A stretch of DNA of 64,000 bases from Lolliginicoccus suaedae (lineage in GTDB: Bacteria; Actinomycetota; Actinomycetes; Mycobacteriales; Mycobacteriaceae), in assembly GCF_008312885.1 (NCBI RefSeq), contig NZ_VSSO01000001.1, positions 744,001 to 808,000 on the forward strand, given 5' to 3'. Positions 1 through 8,014 of this stretch are shown here, piece after piece. The position numbers and the translations under genes were made by a program. Positions within the stretch are counted from its first letter, which is position 1; each line of letters starts with the position of its first letter. The notes under the pieces are model-generated. The model saw only the letters and a program-made list of their open reading frames with translations, made no database searches and was not told the origin of the DNA.

Positions 1-608
1 CCACTCCCGAGCTGGAGAAGATCGCCGCGCTCGATCCTGACCTCATCATCGGCACCGATTCCCGGCACGGCGATCTCTACGATCAGCTCGCGGAAGTCGC
101 GCCCACGGTCTTCATGGCGACCCAGAGCGACCCGTGGCAGGAGAACTCGGTGCTCATCGCGGACGCGCTCGGCAAGAAGCCTGAGGGCGAGCAGCTCCTC
201 GCGGACTACAACGACCGCTGCGCCGAGATCGCGGAGAGCTACGACACCGAGGGCATGACCGCCCAGCTGATCCGTCCCCGCGAGGACGTGCTCACCGTGT
301 ACGGCCCGATCTCGTTCGCTGGCAGCACGCTCGAGTGCGCGGGCTTCACCATCCCGGAGCGCGACTGGCAGGAGGAGATCTCGATCGACCTCTCCCCCGA
401 GCTCATCAGCGAGGTCGATGCTGATCTCGTCCTGGTCACCTCCCAGGATCCGGCGGATCCCGCGACGATGCCCGAGTCGATCGCCATTCACGCCGATCAG
501 TGGCCAGTGCTCGAGCTCGTGGACTTCTCGTACTGGATCGCCGGCGTTGGCCCGCTGGGCGGGTTGACCGTGCTCGACGACCTCGAGCGCATCATCGAGG
601 ACATGTAG
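1..608 (+). CDS. Iron-siderophore ABC transporter substrate-binding protein, 5' truncated
   Basis: This open frame runs in from the window edge. Reading from base 3 it starts TPELEKIAALDPDLIIG, the segment in FepB/FecB-type periplasmic binding proteins where the N-lobe ends ('...LDPDLII...'). An internal ATG at 114 is therefore not the start, and the N-lobe with any lipobox lies upstream of the window. The remainder covers the linker helix and the C-lobe, ending at a TAG at 606-608. By family the protein captures a ferric siderophore outside the membrane and hands it to a FecCD permease. The convergent siderophore genes downstream and the strong terminator directly after the stop fit an iron-uptake locus. 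Confidence 0.85.
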   Translation, partial: TPELEKIAALDPDLIIGTDSRHGDLYDQLAEVAPTVFMATQSDPWQENSVLIADALGKKPEGEQLLADYNDRCAEIAESYDTEGMTAQLIRPREDVLTVYGPISFAGSTLECAGFTIPERDWQEEISIDLSPELISEVDADLVLVTSQDPADPATMPESIAIHADQWPVLELVDFSYWIAGVGPLGGLTVLDDLERIIEDM

Positions 609-622
609 CCACCACGCGAGAA

Positions 623-663
623 GGGGCCGGCCTGGACAAGCAGTTGTCCAGGCCGGCCCCTTT
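623..663. terminator. Strong hairpin terminator between convergent iron genes
   Basis: There is a perfect 17-bp inverted repeat (623-639 with 644-660), a GCAG loop and TTT directly after it. It sits 15 bases past the stop of the binding protein and 23 bases before the stop of the opposing reductase gene, so it can serve both strands. Confidence 0.9.
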
Positions 664-668
664 ATCGT

Positions 669-697
669 GCTAGCGAACGACAGCGCTAGCGAACGAC
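669..697. repeat. Tandem 13-bp duplication at the end of the reductase gene
   Basis: GCTAGCGAACGAC occurs at 669-681 and again at 685-697. The second copy encodes the last codons and stop of the minus-strand gene (V-V-R-stop), so the gene's end has been duplicated just outside it. Confidence 0.7.
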
Positions 698-1495
698 GAT
701 GGGTTCTGCCTCCACCTCGCGCACCCATGCCGCCTTGATCGATCGCCACTGCTCGTCGTTGTGGCCGCGCCGCCAGTAGGGCGAGCAGGAGAGGCGCTCG
801 GGCGCCACGATGCCCTCGGCCAGCAGCACGCGCCGCACCTCGCGGATCGACGCGGCCTCGCCGTGGACGAACGCGTCCACCAGCCCGCTCGGGCGAGGGA
901 GCCCGCGCACAGCGTCGGCGAGGAGGTTGTCGAGATCGTCGTGCCGGCCCGCGCGGTGCACCCAGATGACCTCGAGCTCGCCGGGGGACTCGAGCGCGAG
1001 CTCGCCCGCGGCATCCTCGACCTCGGCGACGATCACGACGGGTCGCCCAGCCGGTACGGCCTCGGCCGATGCCGCGATCGCCGGCAGAGCGCTCTCGTCA
1101 CCGATGAAGAGGTATGAATCGGCCTCCTCGTGCGGGCGGTAGCCGCCACCGGGGCCGCGGAACTGCAACCGATCGCCCGGTACCGCGTTCAGGGCCCAGC
1201 GGCCCGCGTAGCCGACGTCCCCATGGGCCGCGATATCGAGTGTCAGCTCCTGCCGCGTCGGATCCCATCGCCGGACGGTGATCCTGCGGGGGAAGGGACG
1301 GACCTCGCGCGGCAGGCCACGAATCGTGGGCTCGTCGAACGGCACCTCGTAGGGGGCACCGTCGGGCAGGAAGAAGCAGTTGACGTAGGCGTCGGTGTCC
1401 TCGCAGTCCACGAAGTCCGCGAGCTCACCGCCGCCGAGCACTACCCGCACCATCTGCGGGGACAGTTTCGTGACCGAAACGACTTCGCCATGCAT
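686..1495 (-). CDS. Siderophore-interacting protein (FAD/NAD(P)H ferric-siderophore reductase)
   Basis: This 269-residue protein belongs to the ViuB/SIP flavoreductase family, which releases iron in the cytoplasm by reducing the imported ferric siderophore. Visible features are the FAD-binding RRITVRRWDP segment (usual form RxYTxR) near residue 70, the GGGYRP loop, GDESALPAI opening the nucleotide domain, and the C-terminal SPYWRRGHNDE signature typical of the family. The length is normal. The ATG has a GGAGC Shine-Dalgarno sequence directly upstream. It follows the binding-protein gene on the same strand by 35 bases, so the two probably share the IdeR-controlled promoter at 2554-2572. Confidence 0.93.
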   Translation of the reverse strand: MHGEVVSVTKLSPQMVRVVLGGGELADFVDCEDTDAYVNCFFLPDGAPYEVPFDEPTIRGLPREVRPFPRRITVRRWDPTRQELTLDIAAHGDVGYAGRWALNAVPGDRLQFRGPGGGYRPHEEADSYLFIGDESALPAIAASAEAVPAGRPVVIVAEVEDAAGELALESPGELEVIWVHRAGRHDDLDNLLADAVRGLPRPSGLVDAFVHGEAASIREVRRVLLAEGIVAPERLSCSPYWRRGHNDEQWRSIKAAWVREVEAEPIVVR

Positions 1496-1530
1496 AGTTG
1501 CTCCTTGGTCGTTGCCGTGCGTCCCGCGAA

Positions 1531-2526
1531 TTACTCCGCGGGCTCGATGAAGTAGGTCTCGATGTCGTCGAGGATCAGCTCGAACCCGTCGACATCAATG
1601 CTGTTCCAGATTCCGCTGTTGACGAAGTGGACGCGGCCGTTCTGCACGGCCGGCAGTGTCTGCCACAGCGGCGACGACTCGACCTTCTCCCGCTCCCCCG
1701 CTGCCGTGTCATCGACGTAGACGAAGAGGGTGTCCGCGGAGTCGAGCAGGTTCAGGTTCTCCTCGCTGATGTCGATCGAGAAGTCGTCGGGGTTGGTCTG
1801 GCCCTCGGGCTGCGCGATGCCCAGCGCCCGGAACGCGATGCTCTCGGAGGTGCCGATGCGCAGCGAGTAGTTGCCGTCCTCGCCGATGCGTAGCACCGAC
1901 ACCGGCTTGCCGGTCAGGCCCGCGGCCTCGACCCGGGCCTTCAGACCGCCGATCCGCTCGTCAAGCTCCTCGAGGCGCTCGGCTGCCACGTCCTCCTTGT
2001 CGAGCGCACGCGCGACCTCGGTGAAGTTCTTCTCGATCTCGTCGAGGTAGACGTAGTTGTAGACGTAGCCGAACGTGGGAACGAGCTCGGCTGCCTGGTC
2101 GTAGGTCTCCTGGTTCCACGGATCGTCCTCGAAACCGGCGAAGGTGATGAACAGGTCCGGGTCGAGCGCGGCGACCTGCTCCCAGTTGATCTCACCGCCC
2201 TCGCGGACGTTCTCCACACCCTCCATCTGGTCGGAGAGGTGGCGTGGCAGGGAATGCGGGTTGACCGCTGCGCCGATGGGCGTGACCCCCAGGGCGAACA
2301 GGTTTCCGAGGGTGGCGCCATCGCCAGCGAGAATGCGCTGCGGTTCGGCGGGAATCTCCACCGTGCCGAAGTAGTCCTCGATCTCGCGCGTCTCCGCATC
2401 GGCGCTAGTGCCGGTCGTGCCCGAGGCGCACGAGGTCACCAGCATGCTTGCCGCGAGCATGGCGGCGCCAAGGAGAGTGGTCCGCCGCGCCGCGACCCTC
2501 GGCGGCAGCACAGCAGGGGAAAGCAT
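1531..2526 (-). CDS. Iron-siderophore ABC transporter substrate-binding lipoprotein
   Basis: The N-terminus has basic residues, a hydrophobic stretch and the lipobox VTSC, which predicts lipidation and anchoring to the outer face of the membrane. The rest matches FepB/FecB-type binding proteins: the IPAEPQRIL entry strand, VAALDPDLFITF, a long linking helix and the FVNSGIW C-lobe. I chose the ATG at 2526, which has a GGGGG run upstream; an in-frame TTG two codons earlier (2532) is possible. It lies just downstream of the permease/ATPase operon, but with its own IdeR box. It probably supplies the substrate to that transporter. Confidence 0.93.
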   Translation of the reverse strand: MLSPAVLPPRVAARRTTLLGAAMLAASMLVTSCASGTTGTSADAETREIEDYFGTVEIPAEPQRILAGDGATLGNLFALGVTPIGAAVNPHSLPRHLSDQMEGVENVREGGEINWEQVAALDPDLFITFAGFEDDPWNQETYDQAAELVPTFGYVYNYVYLDEIEKNFTEVARALDKEDVAAERLEELDERIGGLKARVEAAGLTGKPVSVLRIGEDGNYSLRIGTSESIAFRALGIAQPEGQTNPDDFSIDISEENLNLLDSADTLFVYVDDTAAGEREKVESSPLWQTLPAVQNGRVHFVNSGIWNSIDVDGFELILDDIETYFIEPAE

Positions 2527-2553
2527 GGACAAGGAAACCCCCAGGTCTAGGCA

Positions 2554-2572
2554 TTAGGTCAGGCTCACCTTA
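2554..2572 (-). promoter_or_regulatory. IdeR/DtxR iron box
   Basis: TTAGGTCAGGCTCACCTTA matches 16 of 19 positions of the DtxR/IdeR consensus TTAGGTTAGGCTAACCTAA. It lies 27 bases upstream of the binding-protein start, so iron-loaded IdeR is expected to repress the binding protein and reductase genes. Confidence 0.88.
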
Positions 2573-2595
2573 CCATTCCGCTCAGGCGGGGGGTG

Positions 2596-3438
2596 TCACA
2601 CGTTGACCGCGGCAACGCGGCGCATGCCATTCGGCTTGGCCGGGGCCGCGCGCCGCGTGCCGATCGGCACGATCAGCGGCTTGCCCGCCACCGGATCAGC
2701 AACGACCTGCGCTTCCAGCCCGAACACCTCCCGCAGGAGCTCGGGCGTGACTAGGTCAGCGGGCTCACCGGTGGCAACGATCGCGCCATCCTTCATCACG
2801 ACGAGGTGATCGCTATACCGGACCGCGAGGTTCAGATCATGCAGCACCATCACGATGGTGCGACCCATGTCGGACTGGAGCTGATCGACAAGATCGAGCA
2901 CATCGACAGCGTGCGCGAGGTCGAGATACGTGGTGGGCTCATCGAGCAGCAGGATGTCGGTGCCCTGTGCCAATGCCATCGAGATCCACGCGCGCTGGCG
3001 CTGCCCGCCGGAGAGCTGATCGATCGGGCGATCCGCGAACTCGGACATGCCTGTCAGGTTCAGCGCGGCAGCGACCTCGCTCTCGTCATCGCCGGACCAC
3101 TGGCGTACCCACGACTGATGAGGGTGCCTCCCCTTGGCCACCAGGTCCGCCACGGTGATCCCCTCCGGCGCCGTGGGGGCCTGCGGAAGCATCCCGAGCA
3201 CCCGCGCCACATCGCGCGTCCTGAACTTCGAGATCGATTTGCCATCGAGGTACACGTGCCCCCCGCGAGGCTTCAGCAGACGGGCGAGCGCCCGCAGCAA
3301 CGTCGACTTGCCGCACCCGTTCGGACCAATGATCGTCGTGATCCGCCCGGTGGGGATCTCGGTGCTGAGCCGGTCGACGATGATGCGATCGCCGTAGCCA
3401 AGGACAACGTCGTGTGCTGACAATCGTGAATCGCTCAT
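2596..3438 (-). CDS. Ferric-siderophore ABC transporter ATP-binding protein
   Basis: This 280-residue ATPase is of the FepC/FecE type and powers siderophore import. Visible motifs are Walker A GPNGCGKST near residue 38, a Q-loop at MLPQAP, the LSGGQRQRAW signature, Walker B ILLLDEPTTYLDL and the H-loop in VMVLHDLNLA. The C-terminal tail after GLEAQVVADPVAGKPLIVPI is basic and longer than usual by about 20 residues. Its ATG overlaps the upstream permease stop by 4 bases (ATGA), which indicates translational coupling. It is the last gene of the operon that starts at 5953. Confidence 0.95.
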   Translation of the reverse strand: MSDSRLSAHDVVLGYGDRIIVDRLSTEIPTGRITTIIGPNGCGKSTLLRALARLLKPRGGHVYLDGKSISKFRTRDVARVLGMLPQAPTAPEGITVADLVAKGRHPHQSWVRQWSGDDESEVAAALNLTGMSEFADRPIDQLSGGQRQRAWISMALAQGTDILLLDEPTTYLDLAHAVDVLDLVDQLQSDMGRTIVMVLHDLNLAVRYSDHLVVMKDGAIVATGEPADLVTPELLREVFGLEAQVVADPVAGKPLIVPIGTRRAAPAKPNGMRRVAAVNV

Positions 3439-4490
3439 CGCATTGCCCTCCGGTTCGCGCGAATGACCATGTACATCAGGAACGGACCACCGATCGCGGT
3501 CGTCACGATACCCACGGGAAGCTCCACCGGGAGCGCGGTGCGGGCGACCACATCGCTGCCCAGGGTCAGCGCGGCACCCATGAGTGCCGCTCCGACGAGC
3601 GGTGGCCCGGCCGTCCCGAGCACCCGCATGGCCACCTGGGGGGCGACGAACGCCACGAAGCCGATCGGTCCCGCCGCGGTCACGCTGATCGCGGCAAGCA
3701 GCACCGACGCGATCAGCAGCACCGCCTGGGTCGCCTGCACCCGGGCCCCGAGCGCGGCAGCGGTCTCATCGCCGAGCTTGAGCGCGCCCAGCTGGAAGCC
3801 CGCGACCACGAGCACCGCGCCCAGGAGGATCAGCGCGATTCCCACCGGGTACACCTGGCCCCAGTCCCGGCCGTTGAGCGAGCCGTTGAGCCACACCGTG
3901 GCGCGCTGCACATCCCAGATGTCGCCAAGCACGAGCATCCAGGTGGTCAGCGCGATGAGGATCGCATTGACCGCGATGCCGATGAGGATGAGCCGGAAGC
4001 CCTCGATCCCGCCGCGCCACGCGAGGAAGTAGATCAGGGCAGCGGTGAGCAGCCCGCCGGCCATCGCGGCGAATGGCAACCCGATCGCCGCGCCCGCGAT
4101 CACCGGGCCACCGAAGATGATGACCGCAACAGCGGCCGAGCTAGCCCCCGCGGTGATCCCGAGGATGTCCGGGCTCGCCAGGGGGTTGCGGGTGATCGAT
4201 TGGGTGATCGCGCCGGACAGGCCGAGCGCCGCCCCCACGAGCACCGCGACGACGGAACGGGGCAGCCGGAGATCGAAGACGATGAACTGCTCCACCTGCG
4301 ACCCGCCCCCCGCGAGGATTCGAGCCACATCGGCAACGCCGATCGGGAAGTCCCCGCGCCCCACGTTCACGCAGAGCAGCACGAGAACGGCGGCGAGCAG
4401 GCCCGCGTTCGCGACGACCATCCTTGGCCGCCATACCGTGGATGCCTTGCCAATGCGGAACGCCGGGCGGGTAGCAACGGAAGCGGTCAC
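3435..4490 (-). CDS. FecCD-family siderophore permease (second subunit)
   Basis: This is a multi-pass permease of about 351 residues. FecCD hallmarks are visible: DLRLPRSVVAVLVGAALGLSG, then ITRNPLASPDILGITAGAS, and AAGPIGFVAFVAPQ. The open frame extends upstream to 4730, but the sequence there is not membrane-like and overlaps the preceding permease. I therefore place the start at the GTG at 4490, which overlaps the stop of the upstream permease by 4 bases (GTGA). It probably forms a heterodimeric channel with the product of the upstream gene. Confidence 0.93.
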   Translation of the reverse strand: MTASVATRPAFRIGKASTVWRPRMVVANAGLLAAVLVLLCVNVGRGDFPIGVADVARILAGGGSQVEQFIVFDLRLPRSVVAVLVGAALGLSGAITQSITRNPLASPDILGITAGASSAAVAVIIFGGPVIAGAAIGLPFAAMAGGLLTAALIYFLAWRGGIEGFRLILIGIAVNAILIALTTWMLVLGDIWDVQRATVWLNGSLNGRDWGQVYPVGIALILLGAVLVVAGFQLGALKLGDETAAALGARVQATQAVLLIASVLLAAISVTAAGPIGFVAFVAPQVAMRVLGTAGPPLVGAALMGAALTLGSDVVARTALPVELPVGIVTTAIGGPFLMYMVIRANRRAMR

Positions 4491-5953
4491 AGTGTCACCA
4501 GCTTCCGGCGCCGGACCACGGCGATGAAGAACGGGGCGCCCACCAGTGCCAGCACGATCCCGACCTGCAGCTCGCCAGGACGCACCACGACCCGCCCGAC
4601 CACATCCGCCGTGACGAGCACGATCGCGCCGATCAGCGCCGAGAACGGCACGATCCAGCGGTAGTCGGGCCCGGTGAAGGCACGCGCGAGGTGCGGGACC
4701 ACCATGCCGAGGAACCCGATCGGACCACACGCCGCGGTCGCGGCGCCCGTGAGCAAGGTGATCGCCACGATCCCCACGACCCTATTGACGCCGACATGGA
4801 TCCCGAGGGAGCGAGCGACCTCCTCTCCGAGGCTGAGCAGGTTGAGCCCCGGCGAGGAGGCAAGCGCGATGAGGAACCCAACGGCGAAGAACGGCAGCAG
4901 CGGGACAAGGACGTCGAGACCGCGCCCCGCGACCGACCCCACCACCCAGAACCGGTAAGAATCGAGGGTCTGCTGGTCGAGCAGCACCATCGCGCTGGTC
5001 AACGAGCTCAGGAAAGCGGCGATCGCGGTGCCGCCGAGCACCAGCGAGAGCGGCGAGACCTTGCCGCTGCCGATCGCGGACAACCCGAACACCAACGCGC
5101 TCGCGAGGAAGGCACCGATGAGAGCGAACCAGATGTAGCCCTGCGGGGTGGCGATGCCGAGCAGGAAGATCGCGAGGACCACCGCGAGCGCGGCGCCAGC
5201 GCTCACGCCCAGGATGCCGGGATCGGCGAGCGGATTGCGGGTGTGGCCCTGGATCAGCGCGCCGGCCATGCCGAGGGCGGCACCGACGATCAGGCCGAGC
5301 ACCGCGCGAGGCAGCCGGAGGCTCCGCACGATGATCTCGGTGTCGGTGACCGCGACATCATAGGGAGGTGTCACCGCGGCCCAGATCTCCGCGAGCGTCA
5401 ACGGCCTCGCACCGACCGCGATGCTCGCGAGGAGGACCACGGCCAGCAGGATCGCCAGGACGATCAGGCCACCGAGCCGGCGCATCCGGATGGCCCGCAC
5501 GGAGGGGGTGGCCGTGATTGGCTCGAAGCCCTCGTCCAGGGCAGTGACGCGGCGGACGACCTGCCGCGGTGTCACGAGCAGCAAGCTTCGACGCACTCCG
5601 AGCGGACCGCCGTCGCTGCCGCGGACGATCAGGCCGCACCAGCGCTTTCCCGCGCTCGCGCCGTCACGCCCCTGCCGGAACCCGAGGTTCCACACGAACA
5701 TGCTGACCGCGACAGCCAGGGCGAACGATCCGAACACCAGGCGGTCTGCCTCGCCTCCGCCATTCTCATCGCGCAGCGAGTGGACGATGAGGAAACCGAT
5801 CACGATGGGAACAAGGGTGACAGCCGCATCGAGTAGGACGGCGGCCAGCCGCAAGGCGAGCGGAGCCGTGCCGCGCGGGATCTCGAGACGCGAATGGTCC
5901 CGCCGCGTGTCGACCCGCGCGGTCAGGTCGGAGAGCTTGGTCGGCGCGCTCAC
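4487..5953 (-). CDS. RDD domain-FecCD siderophore permease fusion
   Basis: The protein has 488 residues, about 140 more than a normal FecCD permease. Residues from about 155 onward are a full FecCD permease: RSLRLPRAVLGLIVGAALGMAG, HTRNPLADPGILGVSAG, AACGPIGFLGMVVPHLAR. The first ~145 residues form an extra module with two hydrophobic segments around an RLAAVLLDA start and a GASAGKRWCGL stretch, which are hallmarks of the RDD membrane domain. The frame is continuous, so I see a real fusion rather than two genes. It starts with GTG at 5953, which is followed upstream by an IdeR box. The role of the RDD part is unknown to me. Confidence 0.88.
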   Translation of the reverse strand: MSAPTKLSDLTARVDTRRDHSRLEIPRGTAPLALRLAAVLLDAAVTLVPIVIGFLIVHSLRDENGGGEADRLVFGSFALAVAVSMFVWNLGFRQGRDGASAGKRWCGLIVRGSDGGPLGVRRSLLLVTPRQVVRRVTALDEGFEPITATPSVRAIRMRRLGGLIVLAILLAVVLLASIAVGARPLTLAEIWAAVTPPYDVAVTDTEIIVRSLRLPRAVLGLIVGAALGMAGALIQGHTRNPLADPGILGVSAGAALAVVLAIFLLGIATPQGYIWFALIGAFLASALVFGLSAIGSGKVSPLSLVLGGTAIAAFLSSLTSAMVLLDQQTLDSYRFWVVGSVAGRGLDVLVPLLPFFAVGFLIALASSPGLNLLSLGEEVARSLGIHVGVNRVVGIVAITLLTGAATAACGPIGFLGMVVPHLARAFTGPDYRWIVPFSALIGAIVLVTADVVGRVVVRPGELQVGIVLALVGAPFFIAVVRRRKLVTL

Positions 5954-6035
5954 GGGGCCGACGCCGATCCGCCTCGTCGTGCTCCGGCCCAGGGCGCCTG
6001 GTAGCGGGTGGCAGGGCTAGCAAAAGTCACACAGG

Positions 6036-6054
6036 TTAGGTTAGCCCGGCCTAA
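6036..6054 (-). promoter_or_regulatory. IdeR/DtxR iron box of the siderophore permease operon
   Basis: TTAGGTTAGCCCGGCCTAA matches 15 of 19 positions of the IdeR consensus, with the left arm perfect. It lies about 80 bases upstream of the GTG that opens the permease-permease-ATPase operon. Confidence 0.85.
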
Positions 6055-6087
6055 GAGGCTTATGCAAAGCGAAACTCGCAGCTAGGC

Positions 6088-6561
6088 TCAGGATTCAGTC
6101 GCGCAGGCTGGAGCCTCGGCATCGATCGTTGAGGGCTCGCCCCGCTCGGCGGTGTACACCACGAACACCGTCAGGACGCCATCACCCCGGTTCACGCCCT
6201 GATGCACCGCGTCCTCGCCACGAACCTCCTGGAACACGGAGCCAGCCGGGTCCTGCGCCTCCGAGCAGTCCGCGAACACGCGCGTCAGGGTGCCCGCCGC
6301 GACATAGCCGTACACCATTCCCTCATGCCAATGCCAACCCGTGAAGCCGCCCGGCGCGACGTCGATGCGTCGCAGAGTCACGTCCGTCCCGACAGTGAGA
6401 TCACCCATGCCGAATGGCACGCTCACCATGCCGAGCTCCTGCACCTCCACGCCCGACGACGGCGATGCCAGCGCGACACCTCCACCAAGACTGGCGATGC
6501 CCAGCGCCGCGGCCGCGACGAACGCACCACCACGATTACCGCTAGCCCTCAAGAACCTCAT
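6088..6561 (-). CDS. Secreted cupin-domain protein
   Basis: This 157-residue protein has a classic Sec signal peptide (MRFLRASGNRGG, then an Ala-rich hydrophobic core ending ALAS). The mature part is a single cupin barrel: the first motif is FTGWHWHEGMVYGYVAAG, with the two His and the Glu of the metal site, and the second is DAVHQGVNRGDGVLTVFVVY. The open frame reaches 6705, but the signal peptide fixes the start at the ATG at 6561. It follows hypB by 17 bases and is probably co-transcribed with it. Substrate and reaction are unknown. Confidence 0.82.
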   Translation of the reverse strand: MRFLRASGNRGGAFVAAAALGIASLGGGVALASPSSGVEVQELGMVSVPFGMGDLTVGTDVTLRRIDVAPGGFTGWHWHEGMVYGYVAAGTLTRVFADCSEAQDPAGSVFQEVRGEDAVHQGVNRGDGVLTVFVVYTAERGEPSTIDAEAPACATES

Positions 6562-6578
6562 GACGGCACCCGCTCTCC

Positions 6579-7406
6579 TCAACCCGTAGTTTCCAGCGAC
6601 AACGCATTCAGCTCGGTCCGCCACTGCTCCATGCCCTCGCCCGTCCAGGCAGAGAGCGCGATGATCCGGACATCCGGGTTCACCGACCGCGCGTACGCCG
6701 AGCACTTCTCGATGTCGAAATCGACGTAGGGAAGCAGATCCGTCTTGTTGACGATCACCAGGTCCGCCGCGGCGAAGATGTGCGGATACTTCAGCGGCTT
6801 GTCGGAGCCCTCGGTAGTGGAAATGATGACGACCCTCAACTGCTCGCCGAGGTCGAACAACGCCGGGCAGACCAGATTGCCCACGTTCTCGATCAGCAGC
6901 AGCGTGCCGTCCGCTGGCTCGAGCTCATCGAGCGCGGAACGCAGCATCGAAGCGTCGAGATGGCAGCCCGCGCCGGTATTGACCTGCACCACGGGAGCCC
7001 CCGTCGCGGCGATCCGATCAGCATCGAGCAGGGTCTCCTGATCGCCCTCGATCACCGCGACGGGCCGCTCGGCGCGGAACTCCCGGATCGTCTTCTCCAG
7101 CAGAGTCGTCTTCCCCGCTCCCGGCGAGCTCATGAGGTTGACCGCGACGATGCCATGCGCGCGCAGCCAGTGCCGGTTCTCCAGCGCGATCAGATCATTC
7201 TTCGCAAGCACCTTCTGCTCGAGAGTGATCGTCTCCACGCGCTCGTGGCTGTGGTCGTGGGAGTGCTCGTGGCTGTGGCTGTGGCTTTGGCTGTGGTCAT
7301 GCCCATGGCCGTGTGCATGCTCGTGGGAGTGGTGATGATGGTGCTCATGCCCCGGAGTCGACACCCGGGGGCCGTCCGTCTCGCCGCAACCGCAGGTAGC
7401 GCACAT
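6579..7406 (-). CDS. hypB: Hydrogenase nickel incorporation GTPase HypB
   Basis: The 275-residue protein begins with the CATCGCGE metal-binding motif. A stretch of about 35 residues very rich in histidine follows, which stores or hands over nickel. The G domain has the P-loop SSPGAGKTT near residue 93, the EGDQET switch, IENVGNLVCPA and the guanine-specifying NKTD. HypB uses GTP to insert nickel into [NiFe]-hydrogenase. It lies 3 bases downstream of hypA, so the two are an operon. No hydrogenase subunit gene is present in the window. Confidence 0.95.
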   Translation of the reverse strand: MCATCGCGETDGPRVSTPGHEHHHHHSHEHAHGHGHDHSQSHSHSHEHSHDHSHERVETITLEQKVLAKNDLIALENRHWLRAHGIVAVNLMSSPGAGKTTLLEKTIREFRAERPVAVIEGDQETLLDADRIAATGAPVVQVNTGAGCHLDASMLRSALDELEPADGTLLLIENVGNLVCPALFDLGEQLRVVIISTTEGSDKPLKYPHIFAAADLVIVNKTDLLPYVDFDIEKCSAYARSVNPDVRIIALSAWTGEGMEQWRTELNALSLETTG

Positions 7407-7409
7407 CGC

Positions 7410-7739
7410 CTATCCCACCTTCATCGATCGGATACTCATCTCGCGTCCCGTGATCACATCCACATCGGCGCTGCCGCAATCACACAGCAGGATCATGTCC
7501 ACCAGCTCGAACTCGCGATCGCAGGCCCTGCAGCGAGCCCGAGCAGTGATGATCTCCAGATCGAGAGCCGCGCCATCCGCGATCGTGCCCGCCGTCGCGA
7601 GGTCGAAGCAGAAATGCATAGCGTCCGGGACCACCGCGCACAACGCGCCGATCTCCACCTGCACCGAGCGCACCCGCCGACCCGCGGCGTGCTCGCACAC
7701 CGCATCGACAATGCTCTCTGTGATCGCCAGCTCATGCAT
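7410..7739 (-). CDS. hypA: Hydrogenase maturation nickel metallochaperone HypA
   Basis: This 109-residue protein starts at MHELAITESIV, the conserved HypA N-terminus whose second-residue His binds nickel. I therefore place the start at 7739 rather than at the upstream end of the open frame. The zinc site is CRAC followed, after about 14 residues, by a C-D-C-G motif. HypA delivers nickel together with HypB. It sits directly ahead of hypB. Confidence 0.93.
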   Translation of the reverse strand: MHELAITESIVDAVCEHAAGRRVRSVQVEIGALCAVVPDAMHFCFDLATAGTIADGAALDLEIITARARCRACDREFELVDMILLCDCGSADVDVITGREMSIRSMKVG

Positions 7740-7804
7740 CGCGCACCTCGGAACGGTCTCTTCCAGACTAGGCCCCGAATGTGACGTGGACAACAGTTCG
7801 AGGC

Positions 7805-7836
7805 GGCTAGCCCGCCGATCGTGAAGATCCAGCCAC
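7805..7836. repeat. Half copy of intergenic palindrome family 1
   Basis: These 32 bases are the exact reverse complement of 8874-8905, the right half of the complete palindrome at 8847-8893 plus its flank. Only one arm is present, so no hairpin can form. It lies in the divergent gap between hypA and the next gene. Confidence 0.8.
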
Positions 7837-8014
7837 GCCCAGTTCGGAGCGATGCGCCTAGGCCGATTCCAGTACCTGGGCAAGGATGCCCATTAGAACG
7901 AATCCCCCAGCGCAAGTGTCTACTGTTCGATCAAGATGCATGCCGCGCCATACGGCTTCGAAGATCCCGAACGCGTCGGCGCCTCTCGGCGCACAAACTG
8001 AGCAAGGAGAACAT

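Noticed and set aside
3414..4664. 416-residue plus-strand open frame opposite the siderophore permease
   Set aside because: It is extremely rich in His, Arg, Asp and Gly with no fold-like pattern, and it lies exactly opposite a clear FecCD gene. It is a GC-driven shadow.
7210..7350. Low-complexity repeat resembling a tandem DNA repeat
   Set aside because: The GTGGCTGTG-type repetition is the coding sequence of the histidine-rich HypB segment, not an independent repeat element.
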